From NCBI GenBank assembly GCA_036362985.1, contig JAYGXS010000002.1:92097502-92161501 (forward strand): 64,000 nucleotides of DNA. The letters run 5' to 3'. Positions within the stretch are counted from its first letter, which is position 1. The number at the start of each line of letters is the position of its first letter. The notes under the pieces are model-generated. The model saw only the letters and a program-made list of their open reading frames with translations, made no database searches and had not been told where the DNA came from. This document shows positions 10,781 to 21,682 of this stretch, piece by piece. The stretch comes from Ligula intestinalis. Lineage: Eukaryota > Platyhelminthes > Cestoda > Diphyllobothriidea > Diphyllobothriidae. The position numbers and the translations under genes were made by a program.

Positions 10781-11660
10781 TACATTGTTGATATGTATGA
10801 TTTCAGGAAGCCAACTATGACGAGAACTAAGTTATGGAGGTTTTCTTAAATTAAAATGCTCGCATCTACGTGGTCAGATTTCTAACAATTTGAGGTGTTC
10901 GGACGGTCAAGCAAGCGCAATGTCCTCCTTGTCATCCTGAGGTCATGCTCAGCAAGGGGTCACAAATAGACGTAAGCCGGCAAGTGCAAGGCAACGTGAA
11001 CGCACACCCGATGGCCGTTCTGAGGTCAGGACAAGAACGAAAGATTACAGGCCAAAGAACAGAGGCATGACGAGCAAGCCGCACGTAATAGGATTGCCAC
11101 GTGTCAAATTTAGGTCGATAGCCTAGCCAAGATACTGTTTTCGACAGGATGTCTGTTCTTCGACACAAGTGTGTGCACAATGACAGACGAGACGAGACGG
11201 CTGACATGAACGCTGAGAAGGTTAGGTACACACGCATAAGCCAATATACACAAAGAGACTGTAACTGTTAACTGTTGTCTGCTATCTTGTCTGTCTTCCC
11301 TTTCTGGCATACAACTGGGGGATGTAACAAGTGGTAACACGGGTGCTGACACAAGGTTATAACAAATGGTAACTCGGGTGCTAACACTAGGTTAAACAAT
11401 TGTTATTGTTATTGTTATTGATGCACTAATTTTGACGGACATATCAAACAATCACGTATAAAAAATATTCTAGTGGTTAACGTCACTATTTGCTATTTCG
11501 GGTAAACGGAATGGGACAAAGATGACTGAAGTGGCGTAAGCCGTTCGACATTGGGCATGTGCATGTGGTTAATTTATAGCACATCAAAATTGCCACCATA
11601 CGAGATAGGTACCGTCTGCCTATTAAGGTACGAGAGGCGAAGGGGTGCCACTTAGAGGGG
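10781..11660. other. No recognisable gene
   Basis: No family resemblance was found in the reading frames at 10932-11352. It contains the short tandem repeat listed separately at 11326-11420. Confidence 0.35.
11326..11420. repeat. 35-bp tandem duplication followed by TTATTG microsatellite
   Basis: Two adjacent copies of a 35-base unit (11326-11360 and 11361-11395) share the frame AACAA-TGGTAAC-CGGGTGCT-ACAC-AGGTT with about five differences. They are followed by about three units of TTATTG. A local slippage repeat with no known role. Confidence 0.75.
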
Positions 11661-11664
11661 TATC

Positions 11665-12165
11665 GTCGAAGTCTTAAACTTGTGACGATAAAATAAGCCA
11701 TTAGGGTTTAATATGCGGCTCTTCGAGAAGAGCCATCGAATACAAAAACCGTTGCACATATTTATTAGCACTTTTCATGGTATTTGAAGTGTGTGGCTAG
11801 TAAAATACCCTGGTAGGCAGAAGGGTGACACTTTGGGTGGCTTTTGTCGGCGGTTCGCTGTAAGGAGTGTGATTAATGTAGGTGTGGCTTCTAGGAATTC
11901 GCAGGGATGTGGCGATGACATGACATCTTTAATCATCATTTATGGGTGTTTCTCGGTGCATGGTCGACTTCCGTACTATGCAACCAGCTGCGAGTTTCTA
12001 CCTAATTGCCATGAACCCAAGCACGGGGAAAGCTACGTTTTCGTCACTTACAAACGCTTATTTGCATGGATGTCAATCTCTTTTTCAAACTTCTTAGCCA
12101 ATGTTCGATGGCTGTCAACCACTTGAGATGATTTTGCGGATTAGCTTGTCTCAAGAAAGTGGTTG
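11665..12165 (+). repeat. Dispersed noncoding repeat, copy 1
   Basis: About 480 bases are alignable along their length to the reverse complement of 43115-43605. Shared blocks include AGGTGTGGCTTCTAGG, GGGATGTGGCGATG, GGCTACGTTTTCGTCACT-type and TCAACCA at the far end. The 111-codon reading frame at 11791-12126 is not kept in the other copy, where a different frame is open, so coding is unlikely. The family is unknown; a SINE-like or non-autonomous element is possible. Confidence 0.65.
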
Positions 12166-12778
12166 CGTTAAGTTTAAAACTTACCAAACCCTTTAAATTA
12201 ATTTTTCTTATTTACGGATATTCCTGACGTCTCCGCAAGCTGGGAATTATCGAGAAAAGTTTAATTTCCTTAACAAACGCTTACTTATTCTGATAGTTCT
12301 TTTCGGGAATTTATATGCTTAATGTTGCTCATTGTTATCTTTGTGTTTTGAAATGCATTCCCGCTAGTATGGGAGAAATAATCAATTATTTACCAATTTA
12401 TGAATTTTGTTTGCAGCACTTGCAGAACTTTAGTTTCCTTGTCAAAAACAGAACCAGCTCTAGTAAATGTCTCCAGCCGTATTCTGTCTTGGTAGTGTGT
12501 ATTTTGACGTGATGACCTTGCGCCCGATTGTTGCTTCTAACCAGTGCGCATCTCCAACTATACTTAAGGTGATTTAATGGCTGACCGTTTCTGATATTTT
12601 TTTCACTTACGGAAGATACCATTAAACGTTTGGGCCAGTTGCATTGGGCTTCAATGCTCGTTTGCAAATGCATTGGTAACAAATTTGCGGGAAACCATTC
12701 GCTCTCGGTATCCGTCGAATATATTTTAATTCAGCAACTTTGTCTTACACTTCGTGCCGTAATAGCGCTCTAGGCAAT
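12166..12778. other. No recognisable gene
   Basis: AT-rich sequence with overlapping short frames on opposite strands (12315-12512 and 12682-12398). Neither frame is recognisable. Confidence 0.35.
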
Positions 12779-12875
12779 CGCATTTGTGACTGATTGGGTG
12801 GTTTTTGTTGTAGTTCAGGAGTATGCAAGTCCTGAAATAAAACAAAAAAAAACACCCAATCAATCACAAAACTAG
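12779..12875. repeat. Imperfect inverted repeat (hairpin)
   Basis: The left arm TTTGTGACTGATTGGGTG and its continuation through TTCAGGA pair with the right arm ending in CACCCAATCAATCACAAA. The loop centres on a short AGTATGCAAG. The arms are about 40 bases with A/T slippage in the middle. It looks like a foldback element remnant. Confidence 0.6.
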
Positions 12876-13189
12876 CTGCGCAAATGCTATATGTCAGTGC
12901 CCTGAGAAAAATTGCAGCGCATCGATTTTGCTTTCCCATATGGTATACTGCTAAATTTCCTGAGTAAGGTAATCGGTCATTTGGGAAGGGCCGGAGAAAG
13001 CAAAACTGTCACGGAAGTTGGCATATTTTTCACACCATTTTCAGGCCCGTATCCAATGCTGACAAGTCACTTATGGCAAAACTCATACAAACGCAAAGTG
13101 TAGAGCCATTAGGGCAACAACTAAGATGCAAGTGCAACTTGTGCTAGTGCCCACCCTATCTACGCATTGCTCTGATTATGTTATTATCA

Positions 13190-13275
13190 CCTATGATTAA
13201 GGATACCAGACGGAATTTGAAACATCAGGGAAATACAATTCTTGCTTCACTGATCGCATCATCTTCTTCTTAATT
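13190..13275 (+). mobile_element. Solo PLE terminus with hammerhead-like module 4
   Basis: At 13190-13229 there is CCT, a core-like ATGATTA, a hairpin region starting AGGAT, then GAAACATC and AGG, which can pair with CCT. The conserved end box TGATCGCATCATCTTCTTCT follows at about 13254. No PLE coding sequence adjoins it, so it is an isolated terminus. Confidence 0.5.
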
Positions 13276-14530
13276 GACAAGTTATTGAAGAACGCAGTTG
13301 TGTAATGTTTTGCAGAATGGTATTTGTTCTAAGATGCACATTTTTTATGCAGAAACAGCGTAAAAAACCAGTATCTTAAGTGTGCCAGTAATCCAAATAT
13401 AATATTGAGATAGCAAAACGTGCAAATAAAACGGTATTAAGTCGAGTTTGAATTTGGAAGGAAATGTATTGGTTCAAAATAATCTTGCGACCAACCAGGA
13501 ACTAGAAATCAATCATTTCATAACATAAATAGGTGGCTAAAGGACACAATGTATTATTTTTTTTTCTGGGAGACGCCTGTGCGGGAGATGTTACCCGTAA
13601 TTTGATGATGCATTCTGCTATACAAAAAACTGGGCAAAAGTATATGCCTTAACCGCGTTAAGTTATAAAAAATCAGGTCCAGAATCCTCAGAGGAGACAA
13701 CCTAATAAATAAGAGTGTATTTCTGAAATTGCTTGTTGCGCTAACAGGTTGACATTCATTTTCAGATCATGAAAAATCGCGTAGGTTACAGTGAAGCCAC
13801 GATAAAGATGGTCGGCAGGTCACCACATATAAACGGGTCATAAAGCAGTAATCACGCACAAGGAAATTTATCCTAGAATCGTTGGGGCGTTTATTGTCCA
13901 GAGTATGCCGTAGCCTAGCGATTAAATCACCTTCCCCAATGTTACCTATAATAAAGCGTTTCCAGAGAAACTTCGCGTATATAGTTTATTTTCCAACAAT
14001 CGCATGCACGTTTTCTATACGCACGTAATATGTGATAGGGAACTGATAATGCTAAGGAAGCTAAGCAGAATATGTGGCCTACCTAGTGAAAGGAAAGTTA
14101 CCGTTTCTTCTGTGGCTTTAGATTAAGAAATATTATTTGATTCAAACCGCAATTTTAATTTCTCTATAGCGCATTTAAACATGTTAAAATAACAACAGAT
14201 GAATTAATCGAAAACGTTCGTTCGCTTAACTTGACTTCCTCAATGCTTACATGGGTATCATCGCTGAACTTAAAGAATCTAACCTTTTGAACAGACCTAT
14301 TTCAGGTTTCTCTAATAAAATAAATCCGATAGAAAAATCACTTTTACGTAATATGCATTGCAGATGTAGAAAAATATTCCAGTAGTACTGTTAACTATAT
14401 ATAGTGGATTGTACTTGCTGAAAAATGCGAGCATTGTCTTTTTGTTAGAGCTGCAGAACTAAAGGAAGACAATGTTGCACTTGAAGAAAACCATACCAAA
14501 CGATTATTTGGTGTCATTGGATCCGCAGGT
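13276..14530. other. No recognisable gene
   Basis: About 1.25 kb of AT-rich sequence with no long reading frame, no recognisable repeat and no RNA gene that I can identify. Confidence 0.4.
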
Positions 14531-15158
14531 AACAGCTTTCGTCATTGTGTTTAACCTTGCAAGTTCAGGGACACCGCTGCGAGAAGAGAACCTGCGTTAC
14601 TCACATTATTTTTTTACCAAAACGACGATATATCACTTGATATCCAGGGACCGCTGGGTTTTCCAAAATCCTGTAACTCATCCGTCAACTTACTCTACTT
14701 ATAAGAGAGTTTGCTTAGTGAAATATGCTCTATAATTCAAATTAGCAAGACCAGTTATACAATCAAATAAACCAACGTGCCGGTAGGATCCACTACCTGC
14801 CAGAAGTGCTATATGCACGATGATTAATGTGTGCATTTATTTCCAACTTCCAAGTCAAGTCACGTAATATATCACTGATGCAACAATAAGTCTTTGGTTG
14901 GAGAGCTCTTCACTCGTTAAAACTGTTGCTAATGGTTTCTTCTCATGTCTCTGATGACAAAATTCAAAACGGATGTCAGCATGTCAGGCAAACAAACGTT
15001 TTGTCTTAGCGATCGAGTCTTCGTCCCAGATCTTCATTTGTTGAGTCACCAACTCGAATGTAGTTCGTTGGCAAGAATCAAAGATAAATTGCATCACATA
15101 TATGAATAACTTTCGTTGGCACAACGGTAACTGTTTATTCTGCTCCACTGAGGACCAC
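14530..15158 (+). repeat. Tandem duplication, copy 1 (5' part, split by RTE)
   Basis: This segment aligns with 18748-19260, and after the inserted RTE the alignment resumes at 18629-18748. Shared landmarks in order are ACATTATT, AAAACGACGAT, GAGTCACGT-type, GGAGAGCTC, ACGAATGTAGTT-GTTGGCAAGAAT and CTGAGGACCA. The unit is about 600 bases and has no coding potential that I recognise. Relative to copy 2 it carries two insertions: a solo PLE module and an RTE. Confidence 0.8.
14923..15043 (+). mobile_element. Solo PLE terminus (hammerhead-like module 5) in copy 1 of the duplication
   Basis: About 115 bases are present here but missing from the matching site in copy 2 (between GTTAAA and TCACCAAC near 19138). 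Within it, 14946-14989 has TGTCT, an exact CTGATGA core at 14951-14957, and ATGTC followed by AGGCA. TGTCT/AGGCA pair in five positions, one of them a wobble. GAAA is lost. The end box GCGATCGAGTCTTCGTC follows at about 15010. The filled-versus-empty comparison indicates that this short module was inserted by itself. Confidence 0.6.
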
Positions 15159-18100
15159 CTGGGAAAGGAGCGTTACCCGTTAGCCAAGCTGCAGGCTACC
15201 TGGCGCGTCCACGGGTGGCGGATAGTGGCGCGGCCTTCAGTTAAGGTTTGCTGCGAAATAAGCAGGCTCCCGGGTCTGGATAATAAGCAGTCGCGGACGC
15301 AGCAGCGACAGTGTTACCAAGGCGCGGTGGGCTGAGGTCTGGCGCACCGACTGCCTTATAAAATACCACAAGGCTCAATGACGACACTGTGACATTGCGA
15401 GCGTGAACCACCATTAAATAGGTTTGCTTGCCACCAACACCACTGCCTTGTGGTTAGGTTCTTGAGCCAAAGTGCTAGAGGAGACAACCTCGAACAAAGA
15501 ACCCGAGCGGCCGTTGGGGACCCGCCTGTATTCAAAATTCCCAAGAAACCTCATGAGCATGTAAACTTACGATTTTACGACCACTGCTACGGCGTCCGCG
15601 GGAACCGACGCGCTCCGGTGGTGCGGGCGAATCATGTGCAAGCTGGACTGCTAAACAAAAAACGGACACTTGGGATTGGATGCTGGATTGTGCGAACATT
15701 TCTGTAACCTGGTACTCAAAGTCTGACAGCGCACAGTCTCCATGAATATCACGTGAATGTTTGTTGCTTGTCATAGGTGCGACTCCCCGACTCAGGCGCC
15801 CGAGAGATGAAAATCCCGGGGGTCGATTCTTATTTCACCTTGTATCACACGGTATGGCTATTTCCCTCTCGGAAGAAGCTAACCGTGCACTTCTAGCATG
15901 GGAACCAGTCAACGACCGAATGGCCTATGTTCGACTAAAAGGCCATTTTACGAACATCTCGGTCGTATCGGTGTATGCATCTACGTCGGTGGCTGAACAG
16001 CAAGAGAAAGATAATTTCTACTCGCAACTGTAGAAGCTAGGTAAACGACTCCCTCGTTGAGATCTGCTAATTGTTGCCGGGGACTGGAATGGCCGGATTT
16101 GGCCCGGTGACCCGACAAACAGCCACCTTCTTGGTCGTTTTGGGCTTGGCTCTCGAACGGACAATGGTGAGAGGATGCTGCAGGTTGCCGAACAGAACCG
16201 ACTGGTTCTTACCAACACATGCTTTCAGCATCGTCACAAACATCTACTGACTTGGTATTTTAACGATGGTCGTACCGCCAGTCAGATTGATTACATTCTA
16301 GTTGGTTCGCGGTTTCGCAGCTGGGTCCACGGTAGCAGGTCGATGCGAGGTGCCGAAACTGGTAACGTCCACGGGTCTGACCATGTTCTCGTTCGCACGC
16401 GCCTGACGGTTCACCTCTAATCTGTGCCCAAACTGCCACATGCGAGACGCCTTGATGTCACCAATATCCAGCAAACCAACACTACCGAGGCTTTAAGCAC
16501 AGAAATCCAGTCCCGCCTTATGACCCAGGCTGACAACGAGGGCAGTAGCAAGTTACCATCACTGAAGACATCCATCTATGGGGCAGCTGAGAAGATTCTC
16601 GGATTCACTCAGATGCGCCGCAGTGACTGGATCAGCGGAAGAACCCTGCAGCTATCGGCTGAGACGACTCGAGCCAGGTCCCGGAACGATGCCTCCTTCC
16701 GCCAACTTCGAAAGCTGACAGCAAAGTCGGCCAGAGATGATCGGCAGAAGTATTGGTCCGAAACGGTGTCTTCTATGGAGCAGGCTTCCAATGTTGGTGA
16801 CACCCGAAAATTGTACCAAATCATACGCCAGGTTAGTGGAAAGGCCCCGACACTCTGTGATTCTGTTCGCGAGGTGAATGGAGGTTTTATTGCCGACAAC
16901 TCGGGCTAGGTTGATCGCTGGCGTGAAAACTTCGAGCACCTCCTCAACTTTGACGAACAACCCATCACACCTTCCGTCTCCTCCACAGCGGAGTTTCAAT
17001 CCTCTCCTGCCTACGCAGTGCCGTGTGACATCCCTTCCGAAGACGAAGTTACCGATGCAATGCAGAGGCTACGCAACAACAAGGCGTGCGGAGAAAACGG
17101 TATTCCTGCAGAAATCTACAAGTCCTGTGTCGACACCCTGGCTCCTCGGTTCCATGAGGTGATTGTACAGGCGTGGCGATAAGAGACCGTTCCCGATGAC
17201 TGGGGCTCAGGTACACTTGTACCTATCCACAAGAAGGGAGATAAGACAAGATGCGAGAACTACCGTGGCGTAAGTCTTATCGATATTGCCGCAACGATCT
17301 TCGCTGTTGTTCTTCTCAAGCGCTTCCAGTCTATACGTGACTCCAGGACACGACCCAACCCAGCTGGATTCCGAGCTGGTCGTGGATGTGCGGATCAAAT
17401 ATTCACACTGAGGCGCACTCTAGAATTCCGCCATAGCTTCCAGCAACCGACGGCCGTTTGCTTCGTCGACTTTGCCGCCGCATTCAATTCCATCCATCGT
17501 GAGTCCCTGTGGCGAATAATTGAACTGGATGGAATGCCGACCAAACTCAGCGATGATTAAGGCGTACTTTCGGTCTAAAACCGCACGAGTCTTGGTCCAC
17601 AACAATCTCTCTCAGTCGTTCGATTTCTGGTCTGGTGTCCGATAGGGCGGCGTCCTTTCGCCCATTCTGTTTAACTACGTCATTGACTGGATTCTCGGCA
17701 AAGCCCTTCATGAAGAGGACGGTGTTGAACTTGCACCTAGACGCCGACTTACTGATCTTGACTACGCCGATGATATTGCGCTATTAGCCTCAAACTTTGA
17801 TAGTCTACAGTCAGTAGTGTCGCGGTTTAATGAGATCGCTATGTCGGTAGGCATGTCCGTAAATTCCGAAAAACGAAGTTGCTCTCGAGCTGCATCCCTG
17901 ACCAGGTAAAGGCACCCCTGAGGATTAATGGCCATCAAATTGAAGAAGTAGACAGCTTTAAATACCTCGGGGCGACGCTGCTGCCGAATGGGCAGAGCAA
18001 GGACGACATTTTCTCCGGTATCGATGCTGCTCGCTGGGTTTTCTCAACCCTCCAAATGCCCCTATGGATCTGACGTGACATCTCCATCGCCACGAAGATT

Positions 18101-18628
18101 CGTGTATACCATGCATCCATCCGGTCAGTCCTTCTCTATGGATGTGAATGCTGGGCTTTGTGCGCTGAATATGAGCGAAGACTGGAGGTCTATGACCACC
18201 AGTGCCTGAGGACGATACTGCGATTTACCTATAGCGACTTCATCTCAAATGAGACAGTCCGCATCCGCTGCGATCGTATCACGGAGATATCTCAGGCCAT
18301 TCAAGAAAGGCGACTGAAGTGGTTTAGACACGTTCTCCGTCGTCCGCCCAGCGAGCTTACCTATGCTGCCCTCAACCCGGCACCGCAGCTGACCTGCAAA
18401 CGTCGAAGATGAGGACAACTGAAGACCTGGCTGGACACTGTCCATCTAGCCATGGAAGCAGTTCTTGAACCTTCTATCTTCGGTCTCCGTCGCTGGAGAA
18501 GGGACAGGGTGGAGCTTTTGAGATCCGCTGCCACCAATTGCCACGCATGGAGAGGTAATGTTCGTGAAATCATTGAGGCCGGCTAGATCAGGCATGATCA
18601 AAGCCGTAACAAGTACAAGTAAGTAAGT
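15159..18628 (+). mobile_element. RTE-clade LINE, full length but inactivated
   Basis: The boundaries come from the empty site in the tandem copy at 19260. A 5' leader of about 490 bases precedes an apurinic-type endonuclease region (about 15655-16420: KKRTLGIGCW, VCCLS-VRLPDSG, LIVAGDWN-like, and IDYILVGSRFRSW with the HGSDHVLV histidine block). A linker (16424-16909) leads to the reverse transcriptase (17040-18070: VPIHKKGDKTRCENYRGVSL, CFVDFAAAFNSIHRESLWRI, LDYADDIALLAS near 17755, FKYLGATLLPNGQ), and then C-terminal blocks (LKWFRHVLRRPPSELTYAAL, GLRRWRRDRVELL) to about 18585. The element ends in an AAGT-type microsatellite tail (18611-18628), as is typical of RTE elements. The catalytic YADD is intact, but several stops (for example near 16033, 16909, 17182 and 17640) and frameshifts kill it. 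Related flatworm endonuclease-RT proteins are common. Confidence 0.88.
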
Positions 18629-18748
18629 ACCGTAAGTCTTTACAAACTAATGTTGCTTTAACCGATTAAGTGTGCCCGTAGAATAGGTTCTCATATAATT
18701 TTTTTTAGTTTCTCTTAAGTTTGGAGCAAGGAGTGCAAGAAGGCTGAT
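18629..18748 (+). repeat. Tandem duplication, copy 1 (3' part after the RTE)
   Basis: It resumes the copy 1 unit: GTAAGTCTTTA, GACCGATTAAGTGTGCC-type, and GGAGCAAGGAGT, ending in GGCTGAT, where copy 2 begins head to tail. Confidence 0.75.
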
Positions 18749-19372
18749 GTGAGATGAGGGATGTGATTGTATGCGAGATTACGGGCACCACTACGAGCGC
18801 TTACCAGTTTTACTTACATTATTGGTATTTATATACAAAAACGACGATCTATAACGATAACTGCCCTTGAAATTGAGTGATCTTTGAGTTTTCCTTAAAA
18901 CCCTTACTCATCCCTCAACATACTGCATTAATAAAATAGTCTGCTGAGTAAACTTTGTTCCAAAATTTAAATAAGCAAGACCAACTATGCACTCAAATAC
19001 TCCACCGCGCCAGTAGCATGCACTAGGAGCAGAAATACTCTATGCAAAACGATACGTGTATTCATACAAGTCGAGTCACGTTATACCTCACTGATGCAAA
19101 TAAAGTATTAAGTTGGAGAGCTCCCCATTTGTTAAATCACCAACACGAATGTAGTTGGTTGGCAAGAATAAGAGAAAAGCAGAGCAAAATCACATCACAT
19201 ACATTGGTAGATTACGCTTTCTGCCTATGGTGCTCTGCTGAGGACCACTGTAAGTCTTTAAAAAATGATGCTAGTTTGACCGATTAAGTGTGCCAATATG
19301 ATATGTTTTTATAATAAATTCATTTTTTGTTACTCTTTAGCTGGAAGCAAGGAGTTTAAGAGGGCTGATTAA
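18749..19372 (+). repeat. Tandem duplication, copy 2 (uninterrupted)
   Basis: The intact unit of about 620 bases is uninterrupted and serves as the empty-site reference for two insertions in copy 1. The divergence from copy 1 is visible but the alignment is continuous. No RNA gene or protein was recognised in it. Confidence 0.8.
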
Positions 19373-20080
19373 GTTTATTAGAATACGTCAACTCCGTTAT
19401 GCTGCCTTATATGAAAACGCCGTGAACCACCTCTAATGCAAAATGTTATGTGAATTAAATCACCTCTTCCTCAAGCACTAAGCAAAATTCCGCTTTTTCT
19501 TTGAAGCGAAGTGACACGGTATGCTGCTTGGAAACCTTGTACTCAGGTGTAGCAATCAATAAATTTCAAATTATTTCGTCAATTTAGAAAATCTGTTACA
19601 AAACAAATAAACCCTTTCTTTAAAAAGAAAAAATAAATAGTTAAGTATATTTTTTTAAAAAAATGTTTGAATTGATAAATGCATTCAAAAAATGATTTAA
19701 ACGCATACCATTAAGGCAGTCATTTATTTAAAGAATCTTCATTTTGTAAGCGCCCACAAAGAAGCACATCAAAAACAGGCATCCTGCAGTGACTCAAAAG
19801 ACATGATATTAGATTGTGTTATAATCAGTATTGCAACTCAACATTATGTTTTATTTCAGGTAAAAAGCAGTGTTTCGCTAATTAAGACACTTTTCTTGCC
19901 ACGAGACCTTTTTTTAATGCAGGGACCAGACAGCTGCGCATCTGTGTGGTGGTCAAATATATCATTGGATGCATCAGTAAGTCATTAAGAACCCCTTTGA
20001 AGCCCAATGTATTTAAGATCAGATGCATGCTATGTGGAAGCACCTTTACAATTGACATATGTGCGCTAGTTGAGCTGGTT
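19373..20080. other. No recognisable gene
   Basis: AT-rich sequence with A/T runs near 19600-19700. A 61-codon frame at 19803-19988 lies just upstream of the LicD fragment but shows no LicD similarity. Confidence 0.35.
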
Positions 20081-20083
20081 TAA

Positions 20084-20296
20084 AGCAACAGGTGGTTGAT
20101 CTACAGTGGAATCTTGTTTGGCACATCTCGATGCCATGCAACTATTCCCTGCGATGATGACAATGATGTTCTTATGGGCTTCGAGGGTATAAAGGCATTA
20201 CGTGAAAAGGTGCAAAGTTTGATGCCTGGTATACGATTTGATGAAGGCACAACAATTGACAAAATGTGCGCAAAACAAATTGATAAAAGTTAAGCT
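20084..20296 (+). pseudogene. LicD-family fragment (nucleotidyltransferase core only)
   Basis: A frame of about 70 codons reads SNRWLIYSGILFGTSRCHAT and then IPCDDDNDVLMGFEGIKALR. It aligns with SDKWMIWGGSLVGSFRHHDN and IPWDDDLDVLVDFNVRDALW of the intact gene at 52369-53430. The DDDxD metal-binding pattern survives, but the glycine pair before it has become SG and tryptophan has become cysteine. The frame stops soon after the segment equivalent to DKICAKLIE. The N-terminal membrane anchor and the C-terminal half are absent, and a minus-strand PLE fragment follows at about 20430. A decayed gene copy rather than a working exon is most likely. Confidence 0.7.
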
Positions 20297-20429
20297 GGCA
20301 ACGATAAGACAAATCAGTATTGCCATTTTGGGTTTATCAGCCGTCGTTAGCCAGTTAAATCCACACTCAAGTCTGGATCCACACGAGCCTCGAAATCACG
20401 ACATATCGGTCAGCGTCTAATGCCCTAAG

Positions 20430-21115
20430 CATTGCAAGGCGAGCTCAATCGGTAAAAGTTCGTGGAGGATTGTAATCGGAAATGTTAACTGGCCAGTCAA
20501 CTCGATAAACCGGTTCATGTTTGCATCATCGCAATGTACGGACTCAATAAATTGTCGGCCTTTACCGGAGTCGCAATTTCCAACGATGCGTGTTTTGCAC
20601 AATACAAATGTTTTAACTGTGTTAGGGCAATGCATAGTCACTTGGGAAAAATGGTCACCTTGCCGCTTTGCCTATTGGCACTCCGGGATAAGTTTGGAGA
20701 TGGATCTTCCTGCTAGACCGCAATATACCGTATCAAATGGTTTACATGACATTTTGTAGATGACGTTTTTATTATCAGGTTGACTAAGCCTATCCTTAAG
20801 GTGTGTTTAAAGTAGCCACTTTTATTTTATTGTCTCACTAGTACCTTCCTACGACTTCAAACACCTTCCTCATATAAGTAACGATTAGCCACGTGTTTGT
20901 CTTGGGAGCCTGGGTTGAGCTATTTGGTTCCTCTTTGTTGGATTTTTATTGTTACATGTATCGGCGTAGAAAATGTGACAGCATGATGCAACAATATCCA
21001 CACCAAAGTGGCAGACCGTTGCATGGGACAAAACACGCAACGGCGTAGCGTGCCCCTGTACAAAGTAATGATGATTTCTTGAGGCCAAACATTCTGATGC
21101 TGCATATATCAACCA
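20430..21115 (-). mobile_element. Penelope-like element, 3' fragment with GIY-YIG remnant
   Basis: The nucleotide sequence of 20640-21000 aligns with 48640-48960, the tail of another PLE (shared blocks: CATTTTGTAGATG, CCTATCCTTAAGGTGT, TTGGTTCCT-TTTGTTGGA-type). On the minus strand the translation gives IYKMSCKPFDTVYCGLAGRS, DHFSQVTMHC, and KGRQFIESVHCDDANMNRFI. These match the middle and C-terminal end of PLE GIY-YIG endonucleases. Stops and frameshifts are frequent. It lies between two LicD remnants and may have been inserted into an old LicD locus. Confidence 0.7.
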
Positions 21116-21682
21116 GCGTGTTGAGTTGGCTGGAGTTTACAAACATGTCAAAGATATTTCAAAGAGTCTACAGCCGATAACTATGGACCAAAATGAACCA
21201 CGATTAGTGCCCACATCGGATGGACAAAAAAGTACAATTTTCAATTATCCACATTACGAATGCTATTTATGTCCAGCATGGTGTGAGGCAAATTGCAGCT
21301 ACCAATTAGTGCTCTAGTGGATAGAAGCCATTTGATTTCAGATTTTAAAAATCAACTCCAGATAGCAGGTGCCGCGCTCATAGCACTGCTTGACTTTTTG
21401 TGTTTTTTATGTCGAGTGGACTTCATGATGAGTTTGCCTTCCTTGAAATATGGTCGATCTTACAAGTCACTACATACTTACCTGCCCCGGATTTGCTCTT
21501 TCAATGTAAAAACGAGTTTTTTTCTGACGTCCGTCATTACCTCATGAAGGACAAACGTATTTTCTTACAATGCTGTTTTGCGTTGACTGGTTCAACTTGC
21601 ATATTGACATTTGCATTGTCCTTTCAAAATAAACAGGGCCCAGCCAAAAGGACAGGACGTCGGAAATTACACATCCACAATA

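Noticed and set aside
11791..12126. A 111-codon frame as a possible gene
   Set aside because: The homologous repeat at 43.1 kb does not keep this frame, and no family resemblance is seen.
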